A stretch of 64,000 nt of DNA, taken from positions 2,170,001 through 2,234,000 of the forward strand of contig CM066303.1 of assembly GCA_033807695.1 (NCBI GenBank), in the 5' to 3' direction. The stretch comes from Daedaleopsis sinensis. Taxonomy: Eukaryota > Basidiomycota > Agaricomycetes > Polyporales > Polyporaceae. The notes under the pieces are model-generated. The model was not told where the DNA came from. It saw nothing but the letters and a program-made list of their open reading frames with translations, and did not search any database. Position 1 is the stretch's first letter. Every line of letters begins with the position of its first letter. Made by a program: the position numbers and the translations under genes. Positions 35,493-46,293 of the stretch are shown in pieces.

Positions 35493-37680
35493 GACCAGCG
35501 CGCGGGATGCAGTAGACCGCCGCAGGTGACAATTCACTTTGTCATCTTGCATGGCCAATCCACAGGACTTCAAGGCTCATGAGTGCATTGTCGCCGTCTG
35601 GCTCACAAGTTGTATTCTGCGCGAGCATCAATGACGGTACCGGATGGGACAGCAATTACTATGGTGCATGCTCTACACACCTCACTTCGAACATCTGTGT
35701 CCATCTGTAGAGGAGAGTGTCAGTCGTGATGGTGTGTGCACAGCAAAGGGCACTCACCGGTCAGTGCATGTACACCGGATCATCGAGATTATGTGTCTGA
35801 TGTGCGAGCGGCAAGGGTAAGACTCAACTCGCCTGGCTTCATGATTATCTGGGAGCAGTCTGCGCATTCTGTGTAGGTGCACAGACCGCAAAGGACATTC
35901 CTAAAGCAACAGACATGTGCATGCAGGGACCATGCAAAGTGTCGATATGTCTGCAACGAAGGGGCTGTCTGACACATTGGACTGTCAAAAACGTACCTGA
36001 GCATCCTGGGGACTCACATTGAAGTGAGTGCAAGGTATGTACTCCGGACATACGAGGCTCATGTGGCAGTCGTATGGACTGGGACGCGGTATCATGACAG
36101 AAGACATTAAATGGCTGTGAGAGTTGCAAACATCTCATGCGTCTTATGCCCATGCCCAGGCCGTGCGAGATGTTACCTGGCACTGACGACAGTTAAATGG
36201 GGTCCTTACCTGGTGAATGAGCCCTTGCACATCTGTACATGAGCTTGTCCTCAAATCGCGGTATAAGCTTTCATATGGGTGCAGCTGAGGCTTGAACCAG
36301 GCAGGCAGTCATCAATTGTGTGACGGTTGCTGGCCTTGCAATTCCGCGGATACGCAATGAAGCTGAGGGGTCAGGGTATTTTGTGTCTCGTATGCAAGAG
36401 GGGCGAGATGCATGGGAGCTCTCTGTAGTACAGGAAGGGGACCTCGGTACGGATTGGTTGCAAGGTCAGTTGCAAGCATCTCGTGCGGCCTGTGTTCATG
36501 CCCAGGCCATGTGAGATGATCCCGAGTCAAGTCAAATGATGGTACTTACCTCATGAACGAGATCTGACACACCTGTTCGTCTTCAGCTCGGTACAAACAT
36601 CAACAGTCTGCAGTCACAGCCACCATCACCTGTACGAGATTGAGTCAGCTGGGGTATCCCGTGTATCTCGTGTACAAGATGGGTGGGATGCACCGTTCAC
36701 ATGCGAGTTCCAGTTAGCAGTGCACCTGCCACTTCAATGTGTCTTCACTGGACACGACTGTGCACCCGTAGCTACATGGTTAATAACCTTACACCCAGAG
36801 CTTGTCTTCAGCTTGCGGTACAAGATTTCGGTCGGTACTTAGGAGTGTATCAAGAAATGACATTATCACTATGTGAGCATGGGTGATATGGTAACAGAGC
36901 ACAGACTTTGAGCATCATACTAGCATTATAAAGTAAAGGAGTCCTAGAATAGGATAACTGTAGTGACCTGAATGGGTACCGTGGTATAATGTCAGCACCA
37001 ATAGCCTGACTTTCGAAAGTATAGCAGTAGTAGAGCAAGAGCACAGACATGATAGCAGAGCAAGAGTGCATAGACGTAAGTTGATTTAATGTCGTGGATG
37101 GTGGTATAAAGAGTTGTTGCCATGCAACAATAAGAGAGCGAGTAGTACCTCACTGACCCAGGATCTGTGTGTAGAGGATCGAGGTTAGGTGCAAAATTCA
37201 GAGCAAGAGCATTCAAGAACGATGATAGGAAGTGAATGGGCATAGCAACTCAAGAGAAAAGGCAACTCAAGAGAAAAGTTCTGATCTGAATGGATGTTGG
37301 GTATGTATGTATCTGTAGTAATAGATGTTATGTGCGGGTATGAGTTACTAGGGTGGGCTGCTGAGCACAGACATGACATGCACCATGACACCTGCACTCG
37401 AGCCTATGTGGTGTGCTCCATTGGAGCCATCTGCACTTCCCATCCATGTGGGTTTGTGAGCAGGGTGGTGGGTATTATGATGCAGCACTATGTAGATCGG
37501 TCCACAGCAAGTCGGAGATGGATTTATGGAGAAGGGGTGTTGATGTACTCGGATGTGGAAGAGACATAGACCGTGATGGATCTGCGAAGTTGGTGATAGG
37601 CAGAAGAACCAGTATATTGCTAAGTATTGGTGGTTGTCAACGACCAGGTATGAGCGGTGGCTGATTTGGTCAATCAGAGT
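35493..37680. other. Non-coding; degenerate repeats
   Basis: No supported gene. Three related blocks of about 330 bp (around 36,140, 36,470 and 36,680) share CATGCCCAGGCC, a CTTACCT motif and GTGTCTCGTATGCAAGA-like segments, in direct orientation with heavy divergence. A perfect 17-bp tandem pair (GCAACTCAAGAGAAAAG) lies at 37,245-37,278. Confidence 0.4.
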
Positions 37681-38195
37681 TGCCACCCATGTCATACCAA
37701 GAGTTGTACTTCATCTTCTTTGGAGATGGGAGGCCGAGTGTACAGAGCTTATGGGTCCAATTCTCCCAGCCGCCTTGTGGGATATATTCTCCAGCAGTGT
37801 TGGACATAGTCGCACCTGGGGTAGGTGGGTTTGCGATAGCACTCTCACCACTTCCAGGAGGGAGGTTGTCGGTATTGGCTGCAGGTAGGTGTGTTGGAGA
37901 CAACAGAGGAAGAGGAGCTACAAGATTGGTTGATAATACTAGATACTGTAAGATATTGTGAGTACACATGAGCACAAGCGATCTTCTGGCGCTTATGGTC
38001 CTTGGGCTTGATGTCATTGAAGTTGTTCTCTCCTTCTGTTGCAGGTGAACGAGGTCGCTTCACTCTGCCTGTGAGCAGAGCAGTAGCTATAGCCAGGTAG
38101 TTACACGTGGTATCTTGATAGCAAGGTTATGAGAGGAAGTACTAACCGTTTTTCTCAGATGATCAAAGAGATGCCAGTTGAGCAGGAGTATGACG

Positions 38196-39856
38196 TCACT
38201 GAGTCATAAGCGGAGGGGATGGTGTAGACACTCTTGCCTTGTCCTTGTAACGGGAAGGTGTCGGTGAGACCTCAGTGGGCTCCATGTCGCTGGCCATCTG
38301 CCTATAGTCGTAATCATTGGTGTCCAGGGATGAAACCAACACATTGGTGTCACAGGTGTCAACAATCTCCTCAATGTCTGTGGGGCCGTCAATGTCTTCA
38401 AACTGGTCAATAGTGCCCCCGTGCACAGCCTCAATTGCTTGCCCAAAGTTCTCATACACCCAAGAGAGGATTGCCTGTTGCGACACTGCATGTTACGGAA
38501 GCAGTCAGAAATACTGTAATGCACATAGTACGTTCATGTCATACCTAACAGAAGCATCGACTGGCATGTGCGTGAGCCTTGAGCATGGCTGGGTGTGTAG
38601 ATGCATCAGATCAGATCAGCACCCGTGAGCGCTTTAGGGATTGTGCAAACTTGAAGAGTGTGGTGAGAGCGAGTAAGGATTGCCCAGTGAAGTGTGTCTC
38701 GAGATGGGCCAGTAAGCTTTTCGTACCTGGAGTCAAGGTAGTCAAAGAAGGGGGAAGGGATGCCAGTCTGGAAAATACTACGGACCCATTTGTCACATTG
38801 CGTGGAGCTCCATGAAGGATCAATGCTGTATGCCGTTGGATCATTATATGGGGGAGAGTATCTGATCAAGCTGTAGGCCTCGTAAAGCCCCAGCACTTCT
38901 GGTGAAGACATCTTAGAATTGTTGGTGGACAGCCCCACGATGGGTAGTCCATCTGCCGCCTTCCTCTATAGTGAGATAACAGTGAGCATAAGCTGTGCAA
39001 TGACTGGCATGGAACACACCTTTGTCTCCAAAACCCCAAGTGGCAAAATTGCGACAGCACCAATCTTTATGAGACTTCCTGAGGAGGACCTCGATGACAA
39101 GGCAGATGTTGATGTAGATGACAATGATGACAACTTCCCTGCTGAAGTTTTACGCTTATAGAGATCATATATCAGCATTTATCAATGCAACAGAGTAGAG
39201 AGTATATGTACCTGTGTAGAGCTTATAGATGTTGACCATGATGAGGTGGACGATGAGGATGCCTTTGGTTTCTGTGGAGCCTGTTTCCCTATGGGGCGCC
39301 ACCTCATTTTGGCCTCATCTCTTGGTGTTGGACTGGCTTTAGCCCGGTGATGAGCAGCAATAGCTTGAATTGTATTGCTGGAGTTCTTGGTGCTGGCAAG
39401 AGGTGCAGAATCTGGTGTAAATGCAGGTATTGTTGAACAAGTGGAAGGTGTTGGAGCCGGTGCCACAGGAACCATGTCTGATAACAGGGCACTTGGTGGA
39501 GAAAAATGATATCTCAGCAAATGACCACACTCTGGACACCGCTTCAAGGTCAGGTCGGGTTCGGGATTGTTAGAATCAAGACCTGGGCATTCGCAGAATG
39601 AGCCATCTTCACAGTAGGCATGGCAAGGCCGCTCGAGAGAGCAGTCAGTGGTTGCAGTGCCAGTGATTAAACGAAGGTGGTGGTGGCGAAGGTGGTGGTG
39701 CTGGCAATCGTTACAGAATTCATGTTGGACTGCATCGACTTCTTGACACCCATGGGCGTTTATGTCCACTAATTCACATTGGTGTTCAAAAACCGGAGGT
39801 TGCACAATCATACTCCAATTAGCAGAATCAATGTATTGTAAATTATCAAAACACAA
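38196..39856 (-). CDS. Orphan multi-exon gene with Cys/His clusters
   Basis: Unknown function. Exons inferred leftward: about 39,840-39,212, 39,151-39,020, 38,963-38,720 and about 38,486-38,196, with GTACAT and GTGTGT donors and AG acceptors keeping phase over the first two junctions. The first exon has cysteine/histidine-rich segments (HEFCNDCQHHHLRHHHLR, CHAYCEDGSFCECPG, CPECGHLLRYHF) that could bind zinc. Then come a Ser/Pro/Ala linker and a conserved-looking block (CDKWVRSIFQTGIPSPFFDY). The last exon is acidic. The 5' end is uncertain, as no ATG is found at the start of the open frame. A further basic frame (38,063-37,845, MKRPRSPATEGENN) may be an additional exon or separate. It follows the integrase pseudogene on the same strand, so it might be its element partner. 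Confidence 0.5.
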
Positions 39857-39869
39857 GAAACTCTGTCAT

Positions 39870-42123
39870 GCATTCCAGACCTTGCGCCCAAGCAACTGCT
39901 CAAGGCCATTAGATTTGAAAGGGAAGAAATATTGATCATGCTCTCCCACCCCATCCATATGTCACATCTTCCAGTTTGTCATATCCTCCCTCTGTCCATT
40001 CTGACTCCAAGAGCCCATAGTGTGGAGGCACTATGCCCCATTGTCTGACTTCTTCTAGACAAGATAGAAACTACCCCTCAATAAAGGGATCCTCAAACGG
40101 GCTTGCACTGTTCAGCACCAGGGTAGGAGGGTGACGTACATGGTGTTGCTGATCTGCTGCTACATGATTGTTCAGAGAATCATCACTATCTTGCATAGAG
40201 TTGTCGCCCTCTTGAGATGAAGACTCCTGGTTGGAAGAAGAGCCAGATGAAGAGTTATCGGAGGTCAAGTGGACAGATAAGTTGTCACTATCCAAGTTAG
40301 AGCCTGAGATGCTAGTAGAGCTGGCAGCATGGGTAATGTTATCGTATTCTTCTTCATCCTCATAGTGCCCAGCACCAGTTTGCCCATAAGAGCAATGTTG
40401 AGTAGGACCTTTGGTCCCATAATGACGAGGAAGGAGTTTAGGATCAACATCGTTGTGGTCAGTTCCAGGTAGATAGCTGTTTGTTAACTCAGCAAGAAAG
40501 TGCATGTTCTAATGTGGTAGTTAGAAAAACGAAACTAACCACCAAATGGTGAGGCGTACCAGGGGTGTCTGATTTCTACCTTTTCCTGATATCAAATGAT
40601 TATTCCACTCATTCTGAAAAGTGAGGCAGTCTTTGTTGATGTTTTCGAGGGACAAGAGATGCAGGAGCCATAGATGCCCAGGCTTCTCAGGATCGAGCCC
40701 ATGGAGCCACTCAAGTCTATTGCGAATAGGCTAATATGCACGAGCAGAGCGATGACGGGCAAAGCGGGAGGTTACAACAGGACTAAGATTTTGATGTACC
40801 TATGGTGTACAGTAGATACTACACGGAATAAGGTTTCGGCCATGGCCGAGCTGTACAGTACCGCGCTAAGCACTCTATGAGCGCCGGGTTACCTTCAACA
40901 AAGTCTTGTGAAGAAGGCCCTCCACTGTATGGTGAACTGTGTGCCTACTTCGACCCACATCCACTCAATGCAGACATTTCAGGTGGAGCTACAACAATAT
41001 AAACCTAAGCATACATTCGTTCAGGATTTAGATGACATACCCCCACATAAATGACACTCAATTAAGTCCCCTTTCTCGAATCATCCACACAGCAACCTCC
41101 ATGTTCTCTCCACCACGGTCACCTCGTACTCTTGGGGGAGTGCCATAGACTGCAACAGCCTCCAGAAATAGCTTTAGCACCGTCGACACTTTGTTATCCG
41201 TATGAGCACGAAGCATGAGCATCTGCGATAATATATAATCATTAATAGCTTTCAGATATAGTGTGGCTAAACCATACCAAATGATTGTAGCCATCTGCAC
41301 CGCCATGAATCACAAATCCCCACCAAATTAGCTTGTGGTGTCCGTCAATATGCCAAAGATAGTTTGGGAAGGGCACAGAGTAGACTTGGGGGTCTATCAT
41401 TATATGTTGACCAGTGAGGAGAGTCTGCAAGCCTTGTACTTGTTTCTTTGAGGCCCTCACTCTATACCGCTAAACCTTGATATGGTGTGATTGAAGATAA
41501 CCAAGAATGTAGCCGCGACCAGCGGTGGGATGAAGCTTGAGGTACCCCCGCACAAGAGTGTCAAGTTCACCATCGGAAATGGTGGTGGGGAGATATTATG
41601 ACACTTGAGCTCCTTTGAAACCATATCACCATGAACTCCTAATGCCCTAGCAAGAGAAGAGATAGTGATGGTACTGTTTGACGCGGTAGCCTCTCTCAAG
41701 ACTTGTGCGTCAATACAAACAGGGGGTCTACCATGTCTCCCCGTAGATTGTGTGGTCACAATTTGAGGTTTGTACAGGGAAGTTTCAATACTATGATTGA
41801 TATCATGAGGTACGGCATTGGCATCTGGTGAGAGCAGTCACTTACCGAGAAGTGAACACCGCTGCCTTATCAAGCTCCTCAATGAGGTGACCAAATGCAG
41901 TGATACACTCTGTAATCCAACCACTTTGGACTATCTTCAATAATTCCTCAAGAATGGGTAGAGTTCTGGAAACCAGTCGGTCTGCATGGAGGCATAGGCA
42001 TATAGGATCTCCATCTTCACAACAGAGAAGTTGATTGTCAGAGGTATAAGACTCTGAGATCACCTCATAGGCTCTGATGATGTTGTTTGACCATCCTTCC
42101 TCTCGCAGTGACACTGGAAGCAC
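39870..42123 (-). pseudogene. Integrase-core (rve-type DDE) transposase, decayed
   Basis: Full-length relic of the agaricomycete integrase-core transposase family. The N terminus (SLREEGWSNNIIRAYEVISE; AFGHLIEELDKAAVFTS), a helix-turn-helix region (ISSLARALGVHGDMVS), the core (YLWHIDGHHKLIWWGFVIHG, then RGDRGGEN) and the third catalytic region (IEWMWVEVGTQF) are all present. The C-terminal LHGLDPEKPGHLWLLHLL and HYGTKGPTQH blocks are present too. Breaks include a frameshift near 41,585, TAG at 41,472-41,470, TGA at 41,060-41,058 and another TGA just beyond. A 182-bp repeat is inserted at 40,719-40,900. One intron (about 41,273-41,225) still has GT-AG ends. Confidence 0.85.
40719..40900. mobile_element. 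Short interspersed element R3, copy 1
   Basis: The sequence interrupts the integrase relic between AFFTRL and RLEWLHGLD. AAGTCT occurs on both sides (40,713-40,718 and 40,901-40,906), a likely 6-bp target duplication. It shares GCACGAGC, GAGGTTACAACAGGACT and GCGCCGGGTTAC in order with 50,653-50,808. No inverted termini are obvious. Confidence 0.65.
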
Positions 42124-42264
42124 AGGGAGATGTAGCGGTCAGGAGTATGGTGCAGTGGGCTCACTCATAATAACAGAAAATACTATTTTGAAAATGGAAA
42201 CATTCACATTCTGGTCAGTTTAGCCTAGAAAGTATAAGTGTGCGTCACTGACCCTATTTCCCCC

Positions 42265-42975
42265 AGCTCTCTGAAAGTGATGTGCTTTACCGACTCTATC
42301 GCTCTTTTTTGCGCCTTAACTCCCCATTTTTCAAACCATGTTCTCCTTCAAGCCAGACGTGTAGAACATATTTGAGGGCACAAGCAATGGAAACCCCTTG
42401 GTGATTCCCGGCATAGCTGCTGAGAGTTTCGACAAATTACTGGATTTTCAATTCATACAGTAAGTGACATGGCTATATTATCTTGAGCAGCAGATACTCA
42501 CTTTACGGTGGCCAGCATATTGGATAAGACAGATGTTAAGACCCTCATCACTGTCTTAAAACTTGGACATTTCTTCCAATATGATCCAGCCCAGCGAGAA
42601 GCTCACACCACCTTGGAGCTACTCCCCACCTTCAGTCTCATGGGAAAATTCATTCTCGCAGTTCGTCTCAACATACCTGAATGGGCTCACCAAGGGTTTA
42701 TCAGCCTTGTCACAGTTCTGTTCTCACCCATCTCCATTGTCAACACCTCCGAAATGGGCCTCTCTGGATACTATATGGTTATGAATACTTGGGAGAGCAT
42801 CAAGACTCACTGGAAGTTAATTGCGCTGAACATTCCCAACATAATCCACAGCTCTGGATGTGCATTGGCATCACAATGGGAGTGTGAACTGGGGTGGAAA
42901 ACCAGATATATTCGCACTGCCATGACACAACCAAGTTGTCCAAATCCCCACCCCTTGCTCCTCACTACATTATGA
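42265..42975 (+). pseudogene. BTB/POZ-domain protein relic
   Basis: Fungal BTB proteins are usually found as large families with the pattern seen here. That is YRLYRSFLRLNSPFF, a one-base shift at about 42,335, MFSFKPDV, a TAG at 42,362-42,364, then FEGTSNGNPLVIPGI and FDKLLDFQF. An intron (GTAAGT at about 42,460 to AG near 42,516) is followed by VKTLITVLKLGHFFQYDPAQ, NIPEWAHQGFISLV and an open tail to 42,975. Fragments sit in the right order and spacing for one gene. The nonsense codon is a C-to-T change from CAG. Confidence 0.65.
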
Positions 42976-43068
42976 ACAACCAACTCTCTGCATCATGATA
43001 GACACATGTTCACCATATGTAGGACCACAATTAATAGAGTACGCACCTCTTGATGACATGACCAAACA

Positions 43069-43555
43069 TTACAGGGACTTCTTAGACTTCTTAGACTTCT
43101 TTCCTGTTCATGGGATGAATGCAGCACATCAGTGAACAGGGTAGACTTGGTTTGGAGCAGATTTAGTTTACTCACCACTTGAGTGCGAGCCCTTATCTTG
43201 ACTAGTAGTAGGCTGGACGGGAGCTGCGGTAGGCTGAACTGGAGCTGTAGTAGGCTGGACCGTCACTGTAGCTTTTACACCCTACCATAGACAGTGTTTC
43301 ATTTGACATGAAGTGTTATATGTAATATGCCGGATGACTTACCTTGGAAGAAGCCTTCTCCTTGTTTGGTTTGAGATTGAAGCCCATGTAGGCAATAACG
43401 TCCCTGTCTAGCTCTTCTTTTTTTGCGGTGTTAAGTTCTATCTGCAGAAAACCTATGAACTTGACCTCAGAGTCAGAGTCAGAGTCTTCATCGGTGAAGA
43501 TCGTTCTAGAGGTGGTGGCTGTTGGCTTTTTGGTGTTTGTAGGAGTGGTAGACAT
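43069..43555 (-). CDS. Small Ser/Thr-rich protein with lysine tail
   Basis: Unknown function; 117 residues from three exons (43,555-43,343, 43,281-43,176, 43,103-43,069) that join exactly in phase with GTAAGT, GTGAGT and AG borders. The start is MSTTPTNTKKPTATTS, followed by an acidic patch (FTDEDSDSDSEVKFIGF) and a charged helix (LNTAKKEELDRDVIAYMGF). Imperfect repeats VQPTTAPVQPTAAPVQPTT and the terminal KKSKKSKKSL follow. The tail resembles a nuclear or nucleolar targeting signal. All three exons are undamaged although both neighbours are decayed. It lies about 110 bp from LTR-like repeat copy 2, which could supply the promoter. Confidence 0.65.
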
Positions 43556-43663
43556 GCTGATAGAGCTAGACGTGTAAGCCGGAGGCTGAGGTGGAATGCG
43601 ATATGATAGAGGTATCAGACAAGCAGTGTGTAGACGCCCAGTGGCTGAACACCGGTTGACACC

Positions 43664-44433
43664 TGTGGTCACCACTTATTTATATATATACAGACCAGTG
43701 GTCCATAGGTTATTGTTACCTTGGCCCAGCCTATGTAGCAACCCCAGAGGCCCAGGACCCAATTACAAAGTACAATTTATAAAAGCATTATGTTGTGGAT
43801 GAGCCCACAGGGAGGAATATAAAATGCAAAAGCTTTTGTAATAAGTCCCCCATGGCACATTTTTAAACAGATAGAAGGTTGTAATACACCCCAGAGACCC
43901 TGTTAACAACCCACCCCTAATGTTGTAAATGGTCCCCTGTGGCACATTTTTAAACGGGTTGTAATACATCTCTAAGACCTTGTTAACAACTCACCCCCTG
44001 TGTTGTAAATGTGCCTCATGGCACATTTTTAAACAGATGGAGGGTTGTAATACATCCCTGGGACCCTGTCAGCAACTACTGGAGTGTTGTAATTGGTATC
44101 TAAGGCTTGTTATTAAATCTCTGGACCTTTGATAATAATATGATCACCTTGTTATCTCTTCAGATAACAGTTTCTGGGATCAATACCGCACCACTGGGCA
44201 CTTATTTGCCACCTTTTCTCGCACCTTATTACCTCACTTAGGCAGGTAAGTGGCTGGGCTACCCTAGGGGGGCCCACTTGCTCACCCCCTACCTTCCTTA
44301 TTCTTTGATGGATTCCCTCCATTCAAGTGGTGGTATACTTGTATACTGAATGGCTACTACCCTGTACAATATGTAGATGCAACCCCCTCCAATCAGTGCA
44401 CTGCACTAGGTAGAAATGGTCGCTTTAGTTGGG
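43664..44433 (+). mobile_element. LTR-like repeat R2, copy 2 (empty Tc1 site)
   Basis: Matches copy 1 at 31.5-33.6 kb from TGTGGTCACCACTTATTT through GGTAGAAATGGTCGCTT, but without the Tc1 insertion: CCCAATTACAAAGTAC is continuous here. Lacks one of the internal 88-bp units of copy 1. No coding potential. Confidence 0.75.
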
Positions 44434-45263
44434 ACACACAGGTCCCCAATCTGATATGCTACAGGTATACTATCGAGGACAGGGGAGAGGATCAAACACA
44501 AATCACAGCAGGCTAGCATCGTGGATATGAGAGGGCAAACTTTGAGCGGTTACTCCAGAGCATGAGCAGAGCAACCAGCAAATGGGTGACGGCAGAGTAA
44601 TGATGGCAGAGCAATGAAGAGCGGCAGGACACTGAGTGGAACAGCGACCGCTGACAGCGTAAGTGTCTGACAAGTGACGCAACAGGCACACAAGCATTAG
44701 AAGAGGCGCACGAGCAGAGGGAGAGGCACATGAGTGACAGCAGGGGGTGCATGGACAATGGCAGGGGGCAGGCAGACAACGGCAGGGGGCAGGCGAGAGA
44801 CGGAAAGCGGCGAACTTGCGGGCGAGGGGTTGATGATGAGGGAGGGACTACTTGTTGTCTTCCTCTGTGGAGGTCTGCGTGTGGTGTAGATAGCAGCCTC
44901 ATGGGTTGTTGTTGTCCTCGGGGGCAGCTTGAGAGAGCTGTTGCCTACTGGAAGACACCACTGGCTCTGGGAACTGTTCAGCAGGGGGTGACAACAAGTG
45001 TTTTGTCACACTGGTGATCTGAGTTGGGCTGGAGCGGAGACACTGGTAAGAATAGTGAGTGTTAGACGGTCCGAAAGAGACGTACTCCAGTCCAGCCTTC
45101 ATGGCTCAGCACACAGTGCATCTGATGCGATAGCGGCAGTCTGCTGACTACTCTTTGCTGACAGCCCAGAAAACTCGAGACAAAAGTCGACAAGGGTTTG
45201 ACAGAGAAGCTCATTCTTTCCCCCATTCACAACATCTCCTCTCATCTCAAAAACTGCCATACC
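44434..45263. other. No gene; purine-rich simple sequence
   Basis: Repeated GCAGAGCA/GGCAGGGGGCA motifs between 44,540 and 44,830 give spurious open frames on both strands. Nothing with a recognisable domain. Confidence 0.4.
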
Positions 45264-46107
45264 ATGCATCATCCCACATGGGCCACCAACGAACAGGCTG
45301 TCTGGCTCTGCACCTGGGTTCCAGCCTTCACAACGGCAAAGGTGGCACACAGCACCAAGGTGTTCTTCAATGCGACTACCTAGGCCTATCTGCAGCAGTG
45401 GCCGCTGCTCCCGTGCACTGGCACAGAGCTCGCCGAGGTCAAGAATGACAAAGACACGTACTACTCTATGCAGGGTGCCCACACCCGCAAAGTCAGTCTC
45501 TCCTTTCTTGTCCAGCGTGTCGAATGGTGGTTCTGCAACCGTGCATGGCTTAAATGTGTCGGCTTGGGCACGTCACGTAGCACCACGGTCCTCAAGCTCA
45601 TCCGCTGCCGCACTCAGCCTCTCCACCCTTACGAAGTGTACATGCACCTGTACAGCGACAGGGTCATGGGATCTATCAGGGATGGCTATGAGACCTACAA
45701 GGCGAACCTCCCACCCCAAGAGGAGCCCCGGGACAAGTGAGGCTGGTCCATTGTCGAGGCCCAGCAACTCCTCGAGCTCGAGCCGGATGACGTCAAGGCC
45801 GCCGTCTAGGCGTATCGTGAGCTCCACTCCCAGAGCGCTGTCCTGTCCGTCTTCGACCTCAACGAGCTCATGAAGGAGGGGAGGGAAGCTGCTCAGAAGA
45901 GGGTGCAGATGATGCAGCAGTGAGGTGCAATGTTCAGTCCGTTCTTATACATTGTCCTAAGTGTGATATACAACAGGAATATCCATCGCTTGGCCCGCAC
46001 GGCCTACAGAGCGTGCAAGGTGCTTGAAGATCAAACTGGGAGGAAGGCGACCATGTTGCTGGGCGGCCCCAACCCTGAGACTGGCTGTTTGACTACCCTT
46101 GCGTGAG
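45264..46107 (+). pseudogene. Family X protein, truncated copy X1
   Basis: Homologue of the intact X2 gene at 55.0-57.6 kb. The ATG at 45,264 opens MHHPTWATNEQAVWLCTWVP, matching the X2 start WTTAAQDTWLGARLPEY. AYLQQWPLLP matches GFLAQWPLPP. After an intron near 45,922-45,975, LEDQTGRKATMLLGGPNP matches LEKQTGWVGTIMVGGWHP. Stops at 45,381 (TAG), 45,738 (TGA) and 45,807 (TAG) lie in one otherwise continuous frame, and all are single C-to-T steps from CAG or CGA. The C-terminal half of X is missing; the gene ends near 46,107, shortly before the KDZ relic. Confidence 0.75.
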
Positions 46108-46293
46108 TTTCACGATCATCCGCCACAGCTTCCTCTCTTACTTACCTCGTCATGCAGCGTACACAACAGCCATACAACTAAGCTCCAAAACATCTTCTCT
46201 AAGGCTACTGAGAAGTGGGAGACCATCCAGTTGGAGTGGGACTCCTTTATTGCCCGATGGTACCAGACACATTACTCTTACAGGTTCTCAATT

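Noticed and set aside
44530..45010. Open frames on both strands in the GCAGAGCA-rich tract.
   Set aside because: Simple-sequence composition keeps several frames open at once; no domain or splice context.
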